The notes below the pieces were generated by a model. The model saw nothing but the letters and a program-made list of their open reading frames with translations, searched no databases and was not told where the DNA came from. DNA of 64,000 bases from Reticulitermes speratus (taxonomy: Eukaryota > Arthropoda > Insecta > Blattodea > Rhinotermitidae). Where the stretch lies: contig JAJKFL010000007.1 in NCBI GenBank assembly GCA_021186555.1, forward strand, positions 33,469,179 to 33,533,178, read 5' to 3'. Position 1 is the stretch's first letter; the number at the start of each line of letters is the position of its first letter. Shown here piece by piece: positions 30,332-42,965 of the stretch. The position numbers were made by a program, and so were the translations under genes.

Positions 30332-33060
30332 CATCCATGAAACATGGTCATGAATGGAGGATATGAGTAATAATGTGTTGTATTTTGTTTCATTTCTGAA
30401 GGAATAATCTTAAAGGTGTTGTTTGTATTTATGAATAGTGTGTCTTAACCAGTGATTCTTTTCATGAATGACGTAAAGCAATCAGAAATAGCATGTTTTA
30501 TGGTTCAAGATTTGAGGCTGTTGCATTGATGTAGCAGCAGATCCACTGTTGTTGGGTGAATATTTCCTGATGCTTTGAAGGCACCATGGTCCTTTGAAAT
30601 GCTGGGAAATGCCCGGTGACACAGCTTCACTTCCCAGGCGACTTGAATCTTCAGATTATTGGTGTTCTGGTTGTGTGCACAGTTGTTCATTCTCCATGTA
30701 TATTTTGGAACTTTGTATCAGGATACTACATAAACCCCTGGCATAGTAGTTATAATAGCAGACTAAAAATAAGTTTAATTAAAATTTTCAAGATGAATGT
30801 TCAAAAGCTATACAAAAACTTGAATGTTGGTTTATATCTGTTGAACAATTCATAAATTAATTTTGATGTTTCATTGAAAGTAGTGAATGCATTTAACTGT
30901 GTGGCATCAGTCGGCTGTACTGTAATGAGCTGTAATTTGAATCGCACAAATTTCTTTGTTGTTATTTATGACTGTGCCCACACATTCTTTAAACCATGCA
31001 TATGGCCAACCTTTAAAATTAGACTTGAATTTGGTGACAACTGATTTTCTGTTTCTGATCATGACAAAAACTTTGCTTAAGTTGAAGTTTTGTAAACACA
31101 TGCTTGGCAGACCTAAATTTTGAAATTGGGAAAAATTTTTATAAGTTTTTTGTACTGTCATGATGGGTTTTTTTTTTTTGTCGAGTGAATTACTCTTAAT
31201 ATTTATTGGAATGAAAAAAATATTGATGTTTTTATGTAATATTTCATGAGAATGAGTATTCATAAAGTGTGCAGTTATTACAAATTTGAATCACATGGAA
31301 GTCCAATCTATCCAATAATACTGGGCGTTGCACCGTATTTCTTTCGTGACTGGAAATTCAGCCTGCTGTAATAACCTCCTAGTGCAGAGGATCAGATGCT
31401 CAACTCTGTCATTCAGTGTTTGGGATTTCTGGGTGTTACGTCATTCCACCTCCGTTGGATCATCAGTCAAAAATATCTTTGCATCTGTTGAAGATTACTC
31501 TGTGCTTTTAGTAGACAAAATCTGTTCCTGTGTGTTTTAGACTGTTTATTTTGCATTACTGTGGAACTTTCTGAACGTGATTGGTATCAGTCTTATGTGG
31601 AGTGGGTCAGTGTTTGTCACCCAGAATGCTGTGACATAATTAAGTATGCCATGACAGTTTTAATTTTAGATGTGTTTCTGAACAGTTCTCGAACTGTTGT
31701 TAGTATCAGTGCGATATTGTTCAGTGTTTTGTCATCTCGTTGGCCTATCCTGCTCTTGCTTATCTTACCTGTTATCATTTATGCATTATAAGAGAATATA
31801 TGCAAGGAAAACAGTGAAGAACAGAGAATAATATAAATACAATGTATGTACTTTTATATAAATGTGTATGTGTAACTTCGCAGTATCACATAATTTTGGG
31901 TGCAGTGGGTTATTGAAACTATATTTTAATATGCTGCCATATGGAGAAGGGTGAGAGACACTGGATTGGATTGATATTTCTCCACTGCCACTGCAGCTGC
32001 AAAACCTAATAGGGCTGAGTGAATATTTTGTAAGACTGAAACTGATGATGCCTTTAATAATAATGACATAATTTATTATTGTAATAATGACATTATGACA
32101 ATGGTTATTACAGAAGATTTAAGAAGAAGGCTTTTGATTTACCTTAAACTCCCACACACCAGTACCATCACACTTCCTTGCTGTAGCAGATTAGTGAATT
32201 TAAAGTGTTTTAGGTACTTAATTACCATGCTTAATTTGGGAGATGAACATTTGAATTTGTACTTAGGAATTGTGAAATTGTTAGTTAAGAAACTGGGATG
32301 CAGAATAGCGCTCTTTGTGGCCGCAAGAATTAGAAATAAGATTAAGATATGGACAGGACGAGGAAAGAATTACATACTTCTGGCGCTTTCAAGGTGTTAG
32401 TAGGTGGAAGTGGAAAGTGAGATGTGATACGCCCTCTATGTAGATATACGGGTAAAGGGATCGGTACTTTGGGGGAACAAAACTGTCGTGTCCTGGGCAA
32501 AAACTTTCTGCTTCCTTTTCTTCAGGGACTTGATAAAGAAGCTTCTATGACCTCCTAGGAAGAAACTGTGTTCGTGTCGGTGTGCAGCTCAAACTGTATC
32601 CCTCCTTATGAGCCAACACCTGCACCCGGACTTGGCATAATGTCCAATGTCAGTGCTGTGTTTGCCACTGCTGACTTTTCCACTTGGTACAGTTGGATGT
32701 GATCCCTGTTCTCGATGAAATACATGTGTTTTCCAGCGCGCATCTTTCTACACTTGCAAGTGATGCTATATGCGGCCAGTATGTAGGCACAGGTGAAGAA
32801 AGCTGGAGACTTTTTTGGGTGAAATGCACGCCATCATGATACTGTCCTTGCATCCTGCTGATGTGACTGGACCTAACTCTTTCAAACTTGAAGATGGAGG
32901 CAAAATATTTTCCAGTTACAACATTGTTTGGCGTGAAAATTCAGAGGACAGCAATATGAACACTCCAAGCTTTGAAAACCTGGAAGCTTGTGTTTGTTTT
33001 GTGTGTTTTAATAAAAAGACTACCTAAATAAATCCTTAACTTTGGCATCGCTTTGTATGA
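30332..33060 (+). other. Probable long 3' UTR / unique sequence
   Basis: About 2.7 kb free of the SINEs that pepper the rest of the window. No AATAAA is seen until 33010-33015 and 33027-33032, so these are the first good candidate poly(A) signals for the upstream gene. Several short frames here (for example 32095-32400) have no family motif. Confidence 0.4.
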
Positions 33061-34045
33061 AAATTTAATAATTGAAATAAAGGCATAGTACAATGAACCC
33101 AAATTATGTTTTACATAAAGCACTGACTAGTTGTTTCAGCTCGTTTGCAGAGCCTTTGTCACACCAACTTGATAATTACGAGTTTGACCAGTAAAAATGC
33201 CATTGATTTGATGATGGTTTTGTAAGAGCCACAACATGTAGCCCCATTTTGTATAATAAACAAGTTATGTTGCATGTGGTACACCTTGTTTTGAATTATT
33301 ATGTAATGAAAACTGTATATTTTTTTAAAGATGTCACCATCTTGAGACCTTACTTTCAATGGCATCAAAGTTAAACTTACAGTTTTTGTGGCAAACATTT
33401 AGTATTAATAAATACAGGAAATAAAGTAAAGAAGAAATCAAATGGAGAAGATTCTAAAGGCATATTGATTTTACAGTTTCATGAAAAATGAATCACTAGT
33501 GTGTTATATTCAGCGCTATATTCAAATTGGGATGCACAGATGCACACAACTTCCCCACAGAATTCTGGAGTAAAAAGTATGTGCCTTAGAAGACTTGGTT
33601 ATTCCTTATCCTCAATTTTCTTTGTATGGTTACATGCATATTGCAGTATATTACATGACACTATTAGCTGAAGCACCTATATGTAAAGAATACACATATA
33701 TCACACTTCCAACTCTTCGTATGTGAGATGACGTAACGCACCATAATTTTCATAATTTACTCATCCTCCTTTCTCCTACTTCTATTCCTCATCCTCTTCT
33801 TTCCACCTCCTCCTCTTTCTTCTAGCCTGTACAAGTAAGACATTGTAATGCCTTTACTAGCTTCAAAACCCTGTTTACAGAGCACCCCTGTTCCGTGTCT
33901 TTGCTCTGTAGTTTTGTAATTCCGTGCCGTCGTCCGCCACCCATTGTCTCCCATCCTGTCTGTATTATTTTAAACTGTAAAATCAGTGACTAAGACATTT
34001 ACCATTCAGATACACGACATACGCTGCAAATGTCTATGTATGTTG
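33061..34045. other. No recognisable gene; weak hammerhead-like remnant
   Basis: At 33207-33245 TTGATGA, a stem and ACAACATGTAG look like an eroded hammerhead core. No coding exon seen. Confidence 0.35.
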
Positions 34046-34090
34046 ACTCCGTGATGACGGCTGAAATGGTCAGCCGAAACATGTAGGAGT
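34046..34090 (+). ncRNA. Hammerhead-like motif with a changed core base
   Basis: Stem I ACTCC (34046-34050)/GGAGT (34086-34090), five pairs; GTGATGA 34051-34057, so the first core C is G; stem II GGCTG (34059-34063)/CAGCC (34071-34075); GAAA 34076-34079; ACATGT; A34085. That C pairs with the catalytic G in known structures, so this copy is probably inactive unless compensated. Confidence 0.4.
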
Positions 34091-34317
34091 GTAAAAATAA
34101 ATTTATTGTGCAGTGGTTGGTGGTAAAAAAAAAACTTACATATGTAAAATAACTGCAAGGAACAGGTATAATATTAAGTATCTGTCTGCATAGTTTTTCT
34201 ATCTGTTCCTATGTGTGCTGAAGTGAAATTAATGTAGCAGTTAACTGTAATTACAATTTTAAGGCTCGCTGTATATTTTAAGCATGAACGAGAAGCTTGC
34301 CACTGTTTGTATGTCAC

Positions 34318-34600
34318 CAGGGCCGGCGCGAGACATTTGGGCACTCTGGAAAGTTCAATAATTTGGCGCCCCTTAAAACCAATATTACTTAAACTTTTTT
34401 TTTGGCCTAGGACAGGGCTGGGGCAGCTTTTTGAGGGTGTGCGTCCAAATTCCAGATAATTTTTGTTTCTCGCGTGTGAAAACCCGAGTTTACTAGCGCC
34501 ATATTTCTGATTATTCCAGTGACGTCTTATCATGCCTGTGCCCCGCTGTCCCAGTCCCCCCCCCCCCCCCCCGCCCCAATCCGGTCGTGTTTGTCATTAA
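34318..34600. mobile_element. hAT-type non-autonomous element remnants
   Basis: CAGGGCCGGCGCGAGACATT at 34319 and CAGGGCTGGGGCAGC at 34412 resemble hAT terminal inverted repeats. A C-run of about 15 lies near 34557-34572. Right ends are eroded or interrupted by the following SINE. Confidence 0.4.
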
Positions 34601-34728
34601 CATTTTTTAAAGGGAAATTCACAGACTTGCAGTCTATAAAATTGTGACAAATACAACAGCACTGTTTTATTATAGCAACACGTTTAACACTGACAGAAGA
34701 AGGGAGATTCTGGAGCTTACCACGACTG

Positions 34729-35012
34729 GGCCGCGATAGCTCAGTCGGTATAGCGACTCGCTACGGGCTGGACGGTCCGGGGATCGAATCCCGTGGGGGC
34801 GAGATTTTCCGCACCCTTCCAGACCGCCCTGGGGCCCAACCATCCTCCTATGTACAATGGGTACCGGGTACCGAGTAAAGCGGCCGGGGCGTGGAGTTGA
34901 TCACCCACCCCCATCTAGCGCCGAGGTTAAGGAATGGGTAGAGCTATACCTCTACTCCCCCTCTGGGCCTTCATGACCTGTTCTAGGGTGACCTTTACCT
35001 TTTACCACGACA
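34729..35012 (+). mobile_element. SINE family B, copy 4 (full length)
   Basis: Box A TAGCTCAGTCGGTATAGC, box B GGGGATCGAATCCCG, complete body (GCGAGATTTTCCGCACCCTT, AAAGCGGCCGGGGCGTGGAG, GAGCTATACCTCTACTCCCC) and CTTTACCTTTTA tail. It appears nested within a hAT-like element. Confidence 0.9.
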
Positions 35013-35266
35013 AATTTTTCAAACTCCACCCACTGTCACATGTTATGAAATTCCAATTACCATGCAAATACGCACGAAGCCGGTTACACCTTAAATTTTG
35101 CTGGTTAAATTTAACTATGCGTGCGAATTTCGCCATATTACTCAAAGCAGGCGCACCTCATCGTGCTGTCAGAGCGTGCGGTAAGTTGTGTGTGTGTGTG
35201 TGTATTTGGAAGCTCTCGCGGGCCACAGGCTAGGTCTGGCGGGCAGCGGTTTGCACATCATTTGTC

Positions 35267-35560
35267 TAGACCAGGGGTTCTGAAACTTTTTTTTTTTTTT
35301 TTTTTTTTTGCCATGGACCCCTTTGAGAGTCTGGTGAAACCTACGGGTCCCTTCTCAGAAAAATGTATTAAATACATAAATTAAAATACATAGATATCAA
35401 ATCTATATATGTGTATATATTATAGATTATGTTACAAATGAAACCAATTATGCTCAGATACAGTTTTCAAAATATTGTAATTTGTGACTTTTTTCCCCCA
35501 TCCAAGTTCACGGACTCCCTGAAATCTATCGAGGGACACCGACCCCAGATTAATAACGGC
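35267..35560. mobile_element. hAT-type non-autonomous element (5' end clear)
   Basis: Starts CAGGGGTTCTGAAAC followed by a long T-run and CCATGGACCCCTTTGAGAG, the usual opening of hAT MITEs. The right end (CGGACTCCCTGAAATC to CGACCCCAG) is eroded. Confidence 0.55.
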
Positions 35561-35734
35561 CGGTATAGACGATGCTTTTCGTTTTGACAAACAAGCCGCC
35601 TCTCCCAGCACAATATATATATATATATCAAATATTATAAATCGGCTCCGTCCATCCTGTGGGTTTGAGTTCTCCTTAGTGAATGTCAGTACTAATCAAC
35701 TATATGCAGCAGAATCCTTCAAAAGCGGATACTT

Positions 35735-36010
35735 CCACAGCTAGTCAAGAAATTCCCCGCACGTTTATGGAACCCGAAGTTCCAGTAGCGTCAACCAAAT
35801 CCCGCCACTTGCCCCTATCCTGAGCCACATGAATCCACTTCACGACATCCTTAAGATTATTTTAATACCCTCCCATCTATGCCGAGGTCTTCGAAGTGGT
35901 CTTTTTCTTTCGGGTTTTCACACCAAAATCCTGTATGCATTTCACTTCTCTCCTATGCGTGCCACATGCACCACCAATCTCATCCTCATTGATTTGATTA
36001 CCCTGATAAT
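35735..36010 (-). mobile_element. RTE-like retroposon tail, interrupted element (3' part)
   Basis: Minus strand: decayed coding tail with the GHVA.MGEE.., K.RKK and LKDVVKWIHVAQDR-like phrases, then N..RGIS and the TTCTTGACTAGC tail. The upstream part of the same element lies at 36275-36470, split by a plus-strand SINE C. Confidence 0.7.
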
Positions 36011-36011
36011 A

Positions 36012-36270
36012 TTGGGCCGATTCCGGTGGCCGCGCGGTATAAGGCGTGGGTCTGCGACTGCTTGATTGTTGGGGTTGCGGGTTTGAATCCTGCCGGGGAC
36101 ATGGATGTCTGTCTTTGTGAGTGTTGTGTGTTGTCAGGTAGAGGTCTCTGCGTCGGGCTGATCACTCGTACAGAGGAGTTCTACCGAGTGTGGTGTGTCT
36201 GAGTGTCATCGTGAAGCCTCGATAATGAGGAGGTCTAGGCCCCCAAGGGGCTGTTGCGCCATGGGAAAGG
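36012..36270 (+). mobile_element. SINE family C, short form, copy 5
   Basis: GGTGGCCGCGCGGTATAAGG, box B GGGTTTGAATCCTG, body and tail complete. Inserted into a minus-strand RTE-like element, so it is younger than that element. Confidence 0.88.
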
Positions 36271-36274
36271 AAAT

Positions 36275-36470
36275 TAGAAGTGCAGTTCATGAAGCTCCTC
36301 GTTACGCACTTTTGTCCAGCATCCTGTTATTTCCTTTCTCTTAGTAACAAATATCTCCGTCAGCACCCTGTTCTTGAAAAACTTCTGCTTATGTTCTGTC
36401 CTTAATGTCAAACACGAAGTTATAACCGAACTTTCCTGGTTACTTTTTATTAATTTGATATACATCAAAT
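36275..36470 (-). mobile_element. RTE-like retroposon tail, interrupted element (5' part)
   Basis: Minus-strand frame with TLRTEHKQKFFKNRVLTEIF and KRKEITGCWTKVRNEELHEL, clearly related to the conserved tail of the element at 20338 (TLMEEHRLMLFENRVLRGVF). It stops where the SINE C begins. Confidence 0.75.
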
Positions 36471-36984
36471 TACGAGACTGTTCTCTTCAAAAGGTTTAAG
36501 TTTATTATATTACAATACAAACGTTAGCACAATACCATTCGTCTACTCCTTTCCTTTACTGACTCCAACTGACGCGGGACACCTGGTCCCTTGTCGTTCC
36601 TGCTATATTTAGAAGAGTGGAAGGGGAGAGCCGAACTGCTCCAACAATACTAGTATATAAATGCTCCAATAATGTTCGGCTACAAAGTTTCACACCGATT
36701 CAAAAGAACAGGCAAAATTGTAGTTCTTTTTATTTTAATCTTTTTGTCTTTAGATATCAAACGCGACATAAATGCTTCTGAACCGCATGGTAAGAAGCAA
36801 GTCCCGAATTTAGTCTGCTCTTAATTTCTTCATGCACGCAATTTTGATTTGTTAAAAATGTTAGAATTTGCCACGTCTTCAAATGAATTCTTAAATATGT
36901 TTAGAATTTTGTTTTTTTCAAGGTATTAGGGCAGTAGTTAATGTACCGAAAGAATTATATTATTGATATTACTAACAAAATTGT
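36471..36984. other. No recognisable gene
   Basis: Nothing supported. Confidence 0.35.
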
Positions 36985-37236
36985 TTTTCAGTGGCGCAAC
37001 AGTCCCTAGTGGGCCAGGGCCTCCTCATTTTCGAGGCTTCACGATCAACACTCAATGACACACACACGGTAGGACTCCTCTGGACGAGTGATCAGCCCGA
37101 CGCAGAGACCTCTACGTGAAGACGCACAGCACTCACAAGACAGACATCCATGGCCCCGGCGGAATTCGAGCCCGCAATCCCAGCAAACGAGTGGCCGCAG
37201 ACCCACGCTTTACACCGCGAGGTCACCGGGATCGGT
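36985..37236 (-). mobile_element. SINE family C, short form, copy 6
   Basis: Minus-strand copy with tail (complement of GGGACTGTTGCGCCAC), body and head; box B is present as its complement at 37166-37180. Confidence 0.85.
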
Positions 37237-38484
37237 ACTGACGAAATATATACGGGACAATTCGAAAAAAAAAACGAAGGTAGCAGTTAGAAATGTTTAT
37301 AATGAAATAAACGTGAGCCTACAGTGACTTTATATCAGTAAATTATTAGTTAGTTACAAGCTTTTGAAAGTTTTCCTAATAATTGGTACATATCACATCG
37401 TTCTAAGCCTACCTGTTACTTCATTATAAACATGTGAATTGGTTACATTCTTTTGAGTCAACCTATATATGTGACCTGGACACGCGGAACTGTTTTGATT
37501 CCCTGTTTCATGTCACTGTTCGCTCGATACAAAACGAGGAACCGTAAACTGTTTGTTGTGGACCCGCGATTGTTCCACATATCAGTGACTGGCTGTCTTT
37601 TTCTAGGGAACACTTACAATTGCTAGGAGACCGTAGCGAAATGGTTTAGATCGAGAGTTCTGCAGTCGATACTCTGCCATCGATCGGACGTTATCGCTTC
37701 ACTGTGGCTACTCAGCTGTAAGGCATCAGTCACTGGTTAGAAAGTACTGCTTCTTTTGTTATTTTTGGTGTTTTGTGTCCAGTACTGCGTGTTGCTTTGT
37801 TTGTTTGTCCTTATTTTTATATGACCCGTACAATTAACTTATTATAAAAACTTTAACAGCCGTATTAAAGTGAAACAATCTTTTTGTGTGTGTCAACTGG
37901 GTGCTCGTCACAGATGTATTCGTTTGTATGTTTATACATCTTTACGGTTTTAATCATACTTTTAGACCACACTGACTGTTGTGTTATCTACAGGGTGTAA
38001 TATTCTGAGTTTCTTTTATAGTAGAATGTTTGTTTTGGTCAGAGGCCTGATAAATGTAGGTGCAGTGGAACTTTGATAGGTTATGGAATCACATGGATTG
38101 ACATTGATCCTGAAAGTGGGCTCGTCGGTCGACTGCTGGTGTAAACAGTATTACATGCCACAAAATAAAAATATGTTCGTGCGTATTCCAGAGGTAATGT
38201 GTTACTTTGAAGTGAAAAGTTGTGTATTCAGAATAGCCTACCCTGGATGGTCGTGTAATGTAGGAGATTGAGAGCGATTCTGAAGGCAGTTTCAGTTACC
38301 ATATTGAGTGACAGTGATGGTTATAGTGGTAAATTCTAGCTTTCACGTGTAAAAGCGAAGGCCTGCGACCTATGACGAACGTACGAGTGCCTATTTACGA
38401 ACCTGGAGGTGTGGGGAAAACAGTTCATCTGACACGAAGACAGCAGTAAGTAATAATATGTTTTACCTCTTTTCGTTAGCAATT
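37237..38484. other. No recognisable gene
   Basis: A weak tRNA-like string lies at 37632-37690 (TAGCGAAATGGTTTA). No exon or known element is supported. Confidence 0.35.
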
Positions 38485-38730
38485 AACGTGGAGAAGGAGG
38501 GAGTAGCGTTAGTCCGTATATTGACTACGCTACGGGATGGACGATCAGGGGATTAAAAAAAAAGCTTTGGGTCTCATTCAGCTTCCTATTCAATTGCTAG
38601 CGTGGTGTTTTGGTGTTTTGTACCTGGGGTAAAGCGGTCGGGCCGTGAAGCTGACGTCCTCCGTCTAGTGTTGAGGTTAAGAATGAGTGGAGCTGTACCT
38701 GTACTCCCCTTACATACGTTCTTGTGACAA
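38485..38730 (+). mobile_element. SINE family B, decayed copy 5
   Basis: GACTACGCTACGGGATGGAC, GGGTAAAGCGGTCGGGCCGT, GAGGTTAAGAATGAGTGGAG mark a diverged B copy with an A-run replacing box B. Confidence 0.7.
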
Positions 38731-39106
38731 TTACCAATATATGTATGTTTTAGGACGTGGGTTGTGGTCCTGCAATGTGACAGGTTATATCATCACACCG
38801 TCCTTTCTCTGTATTCGTTTGGAGTGCAGAATAATATTCACAGAGAAGCTTGTTTGAATCTGTTCTCGAAATTCGAAGATTTTTATCGCGTTGTGATTAT
38901 GTAAGAACAAAGTTGAACGACTGCTCTCTAGACAGACACCTGGTCGTGTGTTACTGTGCGCAGCTGCTCGAGTTTTTCGTCAACGTTTTACAGTATGCCT
39001 CTCAATTTTCCATCCACCATAATCCACGTACATTATATTACGCAAAGTGTGTCTCACAATAATATACTTTTAAATATAGAGAATTACACGTGGATTAATA
39101 TAGAAG

Positions 39107-39395
39107 GTGGGCCGCGATAGCTCAGTCGGTATAGCGACTACGCTACGGGCTGGACGGTCCGGGGATCGAATCCCGGTGGGGGCGAGATTTTCAGCACCCG
39201 TCCAGACCGACCCTGGGGTCCACCCAACTTCCTGTACAATTGGTACCGGGTCATTCCCGGGGGTAAAGCGGCCGGGGCGTGGCGTTGACCACCCACCCCT
39301 CATCAAAGCGCCGAGGTTAAAGAAAGAGTAGAGCTATACCTCTACTCCCAATCTGGGCCTTCATGGCCTGTTCTAAGGTGAAATTTACCTTAATA
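39107..39395 (+). mobile_element. SINE family B, copy 6 (full length)
   Basis: Box A TAGCTCAGTCGGTATAGCG, box B GGGGATCGAATCCCGG and complete body with GTAAAGCGGCCGGGGCGTGG. Confidence 0.92.
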
Positions 39396-39933
39396 TAGAA
39401 GAGAAACCATGCAGCAACATGTGCAAACATTTACCAACTCAACTAAAATTCTCTTCCGCTGTTACCCAATTCAACTTTTCCACCCCATTATTTTAACGAA
39501 TTGAAAATATGAAATACCTTTCTGTTATTATCATTCTGTCAGGTTCTAATATAAACAAGAACGACCCATATAATCCGCCATTCTCTTAGAGAGAAAGATA
39601 ACCCTCTTCCAAGAAAACTCCTACAAACAAGGTACCACTATAAAACCAAGAGTCATAGGCCTTCTCCCAAGAAGTGCGTACATAATTTTTTATTTTAACA
39701 TTTTTAACCTGTGGTACTGTATTTTCTTTACTCCAGTCTTAAATTTGTTAAAATACGTATACATTTTCAGTTTTTACCATTTTTATTCCCAAGGTTATCC
39801 ATTTTTTTATTATTAATTATTTATATATATATTAATATATATTATATATTATATTATATTTTATATTACACTGCAAGGCATTGAGATAGCAATCCCATAA
39901 CATGTGTATATGTTTGCGTTTTCTTTCCTGTGA
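39396..39933. other. No recognisable gene; AT-rich tract
   Basis: TATATA-rich run at about 39815-39870. No supported gene. Confidence 0.45.
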
Positions 39934-39975
39934 CCGGCCTGATGATGACCATGATTGGTCGAAACATGTAGCTGA
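39934..39975 (+). ncRNA. Hammerhead-ribozyme-like motif
   Basis: CTGATGA 39939-39945, extra T, stem II GACC (39947-39950)/GGTC (39957-39960), GAAA 39961-39964, ACATGT 39964-39969, A39970 as cleavage position; stem I CGGC/GCTG (with one G-U). It lies 60 bp upstream of another foldback element with a different core type (ACGTC). Confidence 0.5.
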
Positions 39976-40028
39976 TCTGTGAGATACATATATATTCTAA
40001 AAGGTTCCGACGACGGTGTATAATATTG

Positions 40029-40355
40029 AGAACCAACTGTCTTTTGGACTTTGTCCATCGTCCGGATAAAATATTAAAATATAATATAAAAGTCACGACG
40101 TTTCGGAGGCTGGTTCGTCTTCCGTTTTCAGGTGATGGGAGGGGAGACATCTACTCAGATGTGTCTTTTAGATTGAGCTAATCTTCATCACTGTACAGTG
40201 ACTGAGATTAGCTCATTCTAAAAGACCCATCTGAGTAGATGTCTCCCCTTCCATCACCTGAATACGGAAGAAGAACCAGCTTCCGAAACGTCGTGATTTT
40301 ATATTTAAATATTTTATCCGGACGATGGACAAAGTCCAGGAGACAGCTGGTTCTT
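40029..40355. mobile_element. Foldback element, GAAACGTC-type cores decayed (327 bp)
   Basis: Ends GAACCAACTG..TTGGACTTTGTCCATCGTCC and the complement. The two arms hold CTGAAAA (minus) and CTGAATA (plus, 40258-40264) followed by a stem and GAAACGTCGTGA. The centre reads TCAGATGTGTCTTTTAGATT and its mirror image. This central sequence is the single-copy relative of the 35-bp satellite at 52.2-54.2 kb. Confidence 0.8.
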
Positions 40356-40735
40356 AAATATATAGTTGTGTTTTGACTGCATTTATTCTGCATCTGTGAT
40401 AATCTATGTCGCTCAGTTGTCATCTCCATTATACGTTTAACCCCTTCAAGCCTAGTGCTAACTATACTTACCACCTTCTGCAACGTTTAAAAATTCTCTG
40501 TATGCCTCACACTGTAGTTTTATGCACTTCATATAATTCTTAGAACAAACCGCGAACTGCATTAAACGATTCGTTGTTTTGATATTCGACACGGAGTGTG
40601 TTCTCTGTGAAGTGGAGACTGACACTGAAAGGACCACGACGTACCTGCTATGGCTTAGTTCGTTGTTAAAGGTGTGTGCGACTTGATTAAACAGAGAATC
40701 TTCTCTAAATAAATAAATAAATAATATATAATAAT
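40356..40735. other. No recognisable gene
   Basis: Nothing supported. Confidence 0.35.
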
Positions 40736-41049
40736 AACCATGGCTCAACAGCCCTATATGGGCTCAGGCCTCCTCTTACCGAGGTTACTGGGTCGTGCGC
40801 ATTTGGCCGCGCTGCTGTTCTATCGATCCTGATGTGATCGCCAGAGCCATCTGGCAGGCAGTCAGGAGACTTGGGTGAGAAATGACCACAAATCTACGAC
40901 ATGGGACCGACGGCTTTACTTCCCCTCCGAAGGAAGTTGTGCTACGGATTTTTATCACCCTTAAAAAATCCATCGACCTCGGTCGGGATCGAACCCGCGA
41001 ACCTTGGGTCCAGTGGCGAGCACGCTAACCACTAGTCCACCGAGGTCGA
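40736..41049 (-). mobile_element. SINE family D, copy 3
   Basis: Minus strand, head and body present (complement of CGCGGGTTCGATCCCGACCG), shorter in the middle than copy 1. Flanked on both sides by AAATAAATAA runs, probably its target site. Confidence 0.88.
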
Positions 41050-42211
41050 TAAATAAATAAATAAATAAATAATAAAACTAATGCTGTCTAAGCTTTCTTT
41101 TGTTTTTTGCGTAAATTGGTGAATAGGTTTACGTAAGACATTCTGTGTGTATTGCGTGAGATATTAGACGTCGCATAAATGCACAAATATTATCACGTAC
41201 AATGTCGATTACTTTTGCCAGATTGTAGCAAAACATTAAATAGTTCCAAGCTTTCTAGTCGAATCCCCCACACAATGAAGATCCATTCACCGGTTTTCGG
41301 ACAGATGGAACGATTTTAATACGGCAGGCGTTTCGCAGCGATGCGAAATCTCCTGTAAAAGAAATTTTTGTATGTGAACATTAGGGTACTCCCGTCGTGG
41401 TTCGGATCCCATGACGAGTTTTATGTGTCTGCAGGACATTATCATCATTTTCGTTGTCATCATTATCTTCTTCCACTAGGTTCATTCGACTAGTTGCTCC
41501 TACGTAATTATTCTATGTACGTAAATTTCACTATGGACAAAAACAATACCTTGAATCACAGCCAAACTTCATTATAAGCTGCTTAAGGAAGAGTTAACAG
41601 AGTTATCAGATTCCATATATATCAATTTATATGCCACTTTATTATTTGGCAGGGAAGTTCAATATATTTATGTTCACAGTTCACAGAGTGTACTACAGCT
41701 TTTCTATGTGTTGGGCCGTCAGCATTCCACACACATACACACACACACACACACACACATGCGTCCCTTTTATTTTGTCCCCAAGCACGGCAGCTATAAC
41801 TTGATATCTCGGTGAATGCAGGCTTTATATTCGAGAAAGTTGCCCTACTCAGAGACAAGATAAAAGGGACACCTTATTACATTATTTTGGTGAGTACACA
41901 CGTGTATCAGGTAACGTAACTGATATGAGAACAACAGAGCACGAACTGACGTACATGTTCATACACAATTTGGACACATGATTGTGTTGCCATTCCAAGC
42001 ATAGCAACTTTGTTTTGTGGGTCTGCCTTACGTGGTAAATCATAAGAGTACGTTCATAGTGTAACAGGGAGTGAACTGGTAAGCGGAGAGTCAAATAAAG
42101 CCCCGAATAATCAAAGAAATTTACTGTTTAGTGAGACTCTTTGTACTGGCATTTAGCATAACGCAGAGAAATATGCATCTGTGCCCTGAAAGCATATTGT
42201 CCACATTATGG
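41050..42211. other. No recognisable gene; AC microsatellite
   Basis: AC dinucleotide run at 41730-41758. No exon or dispersed element recognised. Confidence 0.4.
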
Positions 42212-42497
42212 CAGGTAAAGGTAGCATTCTCCCTAGAACAGGCCATGAAGGCCCTGAGGGGGAGTAGAGGTATAGCTGTACTCTTTCTTTAACCTCGGCA
42301 CTAGATGAGGGTGGTTGGTCAACTCCACGCCTCGGCCGCTTTACCCCCGGAATGACCCGGTACCCATTGTATAGGAGGCTGGGTGGGCCCCAGGGCAGGT
42401 CTGGACGGGTGCGGAAAATCTCGCTCTTACCGGGATTCGATCCCTGGACCGCCCAGCCCGTAGTGAGTCGCTATACCGACTGAGCTATCCCGGCCCA
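42212..42497 (-). mobile_element. SINE family B, copy 7 (full length)
   Basis: Minus strand with the complement of GGCCGGGATAGCTCAGTCGG at its right end and the CTTTACC tail at its left end. Confidence 0.9.
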
Positions 42498-42965
42498 CCC
42501 ACATTATGGCACGACGCAATATTTGAAAACAAATCTTGAGTCGGTAGATGATATCAATGGGCCAGAGCAGTAATACGGGGTGTTTCTTTCATCGTCACAC
42601 CGTACACGACAGATTTATTGCATGCAAAGGCTGAATTCTCCGGCATATCCCGTGACAGCTCTGGTACTCACTACAATGTTTATATGAACGCACTGTATAA
42701 TCAAATTCTGCGGTCTAGTAAAGCAAATAAACTAATCTGATTTATTTGACTCGCCGCCTGAGAGTACTGTCTATAACATTAGTTGATCACATTCCGGATT
42801 ACTTTTATTGGTTCTGGTACTTTGATGCTTTAACCTCTATTGGCCAAACGGGCCGAACACGTTAAATATAATATCACGCATAGTTATGTCGTTTTGATTC
42901 CGCAGCTTGAGGTTATGTTACTGTGCGCGCACTGTTCACAAGTTGAATTTAGAGGGCACTGTGCA

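Noticed and set aside
32095-32400. 101-codon plus frame
   Set aside because: No motif or splice context; lies in the probable 3' UTR.
34737-34800. tRNA genes (also heads of SINEs A, C, D, E)
   Set aside because: Each has box A and box B, but is followed by a shared non-tRNA body and lacks a clean cloverleaf acceptor stem, so they are SINE heads.
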